DNA of 14,937 bases, from contig CAVJWR010000078.1 in the NCBI GenBank assembly GCA_963653155.1, forward strand, positions 1 to 14,937, in the 5' to 3' direction. The position numbers were made by a program, and so were the translations under genes. Positions 13,479 to 14,937 of this stretch are shown in pieces. The number at the start of each line of letters is the position of its first letter. The first letter of the stretch is position 1. Below the pieces are notes generated by a model. The model saw only the letters and a program-made list of their open reading frames with translations. It was not told the DNA's origin and searched no databases. This stretch comes from UBA1731 sp963653155 (GTDB taxonomy: Bacteria; Verrucomicrobiota; Kiritimatiellia; RFP12; UBA1067).

Positions 13479-14776
13479 GGATCTACCTCCACCATGGCGT
13501 CACCTTCAATCATGATTCCGCGAGCCGACAGCTCGCGACGCCATTTCGCCTGAAGATCGGCCTTGCAGGTCGCCGGGGAATCGCTTCCCTCGGCATTCTT
13601 TACGGGAGAGAACTCGTCCTTCTGCTCGAAAGCCAGAAACGCGGCCTTCTTGGCGTCCGGAAGAATGTCGAAAATGAACTTCTCGAACTTGTAGCCGTTC
13701 GGTTCCGTCGGCTTGACGGCCACACCGTCATCGCCAACCATGGCGATCTTCTTGTGGGCGAGGTGCAGGGGCATGGGCTTGGACGCCTCCCTTTCGAGGA
13801 ATTCCCTGTCGAACACGTGGATGGCCGGAGACCCGTAGAGGAAGTACAGCCGTCCATCCTTGCCCTTGCGGTTGCACTGCTCGTCCGTCATCTCGGTATA
13901 CTCGACCATCTTGAAACGATTGCCGAACTTCATGGGCATTCCGACCTTCTCATACGGATCCCGTTTCGCGCAGAGCTTCAGCGAGTACTCGCTACCCTGA
14001 AGGACATGATAGCCGATGAACGCCTCGTCGGCGATCTCTACAAGCGGATTGTCGACCTGGAAGAAGAACACTGAGCGGATGCCGCGCTTCTTCATGTCGG
14101 CCAGCGCCCCGGATCGCTTTAGCGACGCGAGTAGCCCACCATGGCCGTCAGGTGACATGAACACATGGCCTGGCGCATCGAGGATGATCTCTCCCTCAGG
14201 TGTCAGCCCCGGCCACATCCCCTGCTTGAACAGGAACACATCCTTTTGGTCAAGTCCGAACCACGCATTATCCTTGAAACACTTGAGCGTGGCATCGTAG
14301 TTTGCCTCGGACGTCATCACGTAGAATGGGATCCTGCGTCCGTACTTCCTCGACTTTGCCAAAACCTTGCGCGCATGGAAGTAGAAGAGCGGCCTTCCTG
14401 TGATGGGTCCGATGGGATAGGCCCCCTTCGGCCCTTCAAAGCCGAGCCGAGATCCCTGCCCCCCCGCCACAAGCAAAACGCCCACGCGACCGGCCTCAAG
14501 TTCGCCGGCGCCAACGGCGATTGCGTCGGCAAGCGCCTTGCCCTTCAGGACGGCAACCTTCGGAGCCGACGGAACCGGTTCCGAACCTTTCTTCTGGCAA
14601 CCGCTTGCGCCGTTGTCGGCGAGCATATTCCTGCACCGTGCCAACTCCCTAAAGTCGATAGTATCGATTTGGGAAAGCAAGGAACGACGTTCCTTGCCGC
14701 CCAGCGTATCCCAAAAGCGCAACACCTGCCCTTGCCCATTCTCGGCAAGCAATTTCTTCGCCTGTGCGTAGTTCAC
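13466..14776 (-). CDS. UDPGP-family UDP-N-acetylhexosamine (UAP1/AGX-type) pyrophosphorylase
   Basis: The 436-residue protein belongs to the UDPGP family and looks like eukaryotic UAP1/AGX rather than bacterial GlmU or GalU. The enzyme joins UTP and a sugar 1-phosphate (GlcNAc-1-P in UAP1) to give UDP-sugar and pyrophosphate. Visible motifs are LVAGGQGSRLGF (102-113), PKG (116-118), SPDGHGGL (208-215), FQVDNPLVEIADEAFIGYH (239-257), PNGYKFEKFIFD (359-370) and EFSPVKNAEGSDSP (388-401). The last two are UAP1 hallmarks. UDP-glucose as product is possible but less likely. Translation starts at GTG 14776, fixed by a perfect AAGGAG site 8 nt upstream (14785-14790). It is the first gene of the unit, and its promoter lies about 48 bp upstream of the GTG. 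Its end overlaps the next gene by 13 bp. Confidence 0.9.
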   Translation of the reverse strand: MNYAQAKKLLAENGQGQVLRFWDTLGGKERRSLLSQIDTIDFRELARCRNMLADNGASGCQKKGSEPVPSAPKVAVLKGKALADAIAVGAGELEAGRVGVLLVAGGQGSRLGFEGPKGAYPIGPITGRPLFYFHARKVLAKSRKYGRRIPFYVMTSEANYDATLKCFKDNAWFGLDQKDVFLFKQGMWPGLTPEGEIILDAPGHVFMSPDGHGGLLASLKRSGALADMKKRGIRSVFFFQVDNPLVEIADEAFIGYHVLQGSEYSLKLCAKRDPYEKVGMPMKFGNRFKMVEYTEMTDEQCNRKGKDGRLYFLYGSPAIHVFDREFLEREASKPMPLHLAHKKIAMVGDDGVAVKPTEPNGYKFEKFIFDILPDAKKAAFLAFEQKDEFSPVKNAEGSDSPATCKADLQAKWRRELSARGIMIEGDAMVEVDPCSL

Positions 14777-14790
14777 TCTATATTCTCCTT

Positions 14791-14803
14791 AACGCAATGC
14801 GTT
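14791..14803. promoter_or_regulatory. 13-bp palindrome in the leader of the UDP-sugar operon
   Basis: AACGCA-A-TGCGTT is a perfect inverted repeat with a one-base centre. It ends directly at the AAGGAG ribosome binding site of the GTG-started gene and lies just downstream of the predicted transcript start. A protein binding here could block transcription. In RNA only a weak 4-bp stem with a 5-nt loop would form. The role is unproven. Confidence 0.35.
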
Positions 14804-14823
14804 TCTGTCATTTCTGAGGTGGA

Positions 14824-14832
14824 ATTATATCA
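14824..14832 (-). promoter_or_regulatory. Extended -10 promoter of the UDP-sugar operon
   Basis: The minus strand reads TGATATAAT, a perfect TGn-TATAAT. No convincing -35 hexamer is present at the normal distance. The predicted transcript start leaves a leader of about 40 nt carrying a strong ribosome binding site. The 13-mer AATGTGATATAAT is the same as at the rnfA promoter. Confidence 0.7.
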
Positions 14833-14844
14833 CATTCATCTGTT

Positions 14845-14937
14845 TCAACACCCCCAAACCGCCACTTGCGCATATTTTTCCCCGCTCTGCGCCACAGTAG
14901 GCTTTTCCGCAATAACTTCCGCGAATGTCGTGGGGTA
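14845..14937 (-). CDS. Possible C-terminal end of an upstream gene (partial)
   Basis: A minus-strand frame is open from the right edge for 30 codons and stops at a TGA (14845-14847), 12 bp before the extended -10 of the next unit. The translation ends GEKYAQVAVWGC, and its base usage (frequent GC-rich third positions, GCG and GAA codons) looks like the neighbouring genes. That suggests the tail of a real protein whose body lies outside the window. A second open frame on the same strand is longer but reads through the promoter and is Arg-rich, so it is less likely. No function can be assigned. Confidence 0.4.
   Translation of the reverse strand, partial: YPTTFAEVIAEKPTVAQSGEKYAQVAVWGC

Noticed and set aside
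14808..14936. Second minus-strand open frame at the right edge, running through the promoter region
   Set aside because: It is Arg- and Lys-rich, reads across the extended -10 element, and competes with a shorter frame that has more gene-like codon choice.

Overview
The window is a dense run of co-directional genes, all on the minus strand, so the text below reads from high to low coordinates. It suggests a strict or facultative anaerobe: it carries an oxygen-sensitive class III ribonucleotide reductase with its radical activase, and an Rnf ion-pumping ferredoxin:NAD+ oxidoreductase. Coding DNA is GC-rich by eye. A eukaryote-like UDP-sugar pyrophosphorylase and several gene fusions make me favour a PVC-type anaerobe (Kiritimatiellota/Lentisphaerota/Verrucomicrobiota-like, gut or sediment). 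That placement is an inference, not something the sequence proves.

Three transcription units can be proposed. Unit 1 (14776 down to 7919) starts behind an extended -10 promoter (TGATATAAT, 14824-14832). It encodes a UAP1/AGX-type UDP-sugar pyrophosphorylase, a small membrane-anchored helical protein, a nucleotidyltransferase-kinase fusion resembling MurU joined to AmgK, a 688-residue protein I do not recognise, and a DppB/OppB-type permease. Genes overlap by 7-13 bp or lie about 21 bp apart. The unit looks devoted to activating amino sugars for the cell envelope, possibly recycling of peptidoglycan sugars.

Unit 2 (7730 down to 1664) starts behind a 188-bp control region. That region holds two NrdR-box-like palindromes and two candidate promoters that share an 11-bp repeat. 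It encodes NrdD, NrdG, QueH, FolB, a fused BioW-BioF and a YhcH/EbgC-type protein. Four of the five junctions are stop/start overlaps of 1 or 8 bp. The unit thus joins DNA-precursor supply to the queuosine, folate and biotin pathways.

Unit 3 (1613 down to the left edge) is rnfA-rnfB-rnfC in the order used by proteobacterial rnfABCDGE; rnfC is cut by the window edge. Its promoter is nearly identical to that of unit 1 and sits so close to the rnfA ATG that the transcript is probably leaderless.

The main points of interest are the BioW-BioF fusion, the MurU-AmgK-like fusion and its operon with the unknown 688-residue protein, the NrdR-type control region, the leaderless rnf promoter, and the incomplete C-terminal cluster motif in RnfB. 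There are no RNA genes, mobile elements or CRISPR arrays that I can see, and no gene-free stretch exceeds 300 bases.
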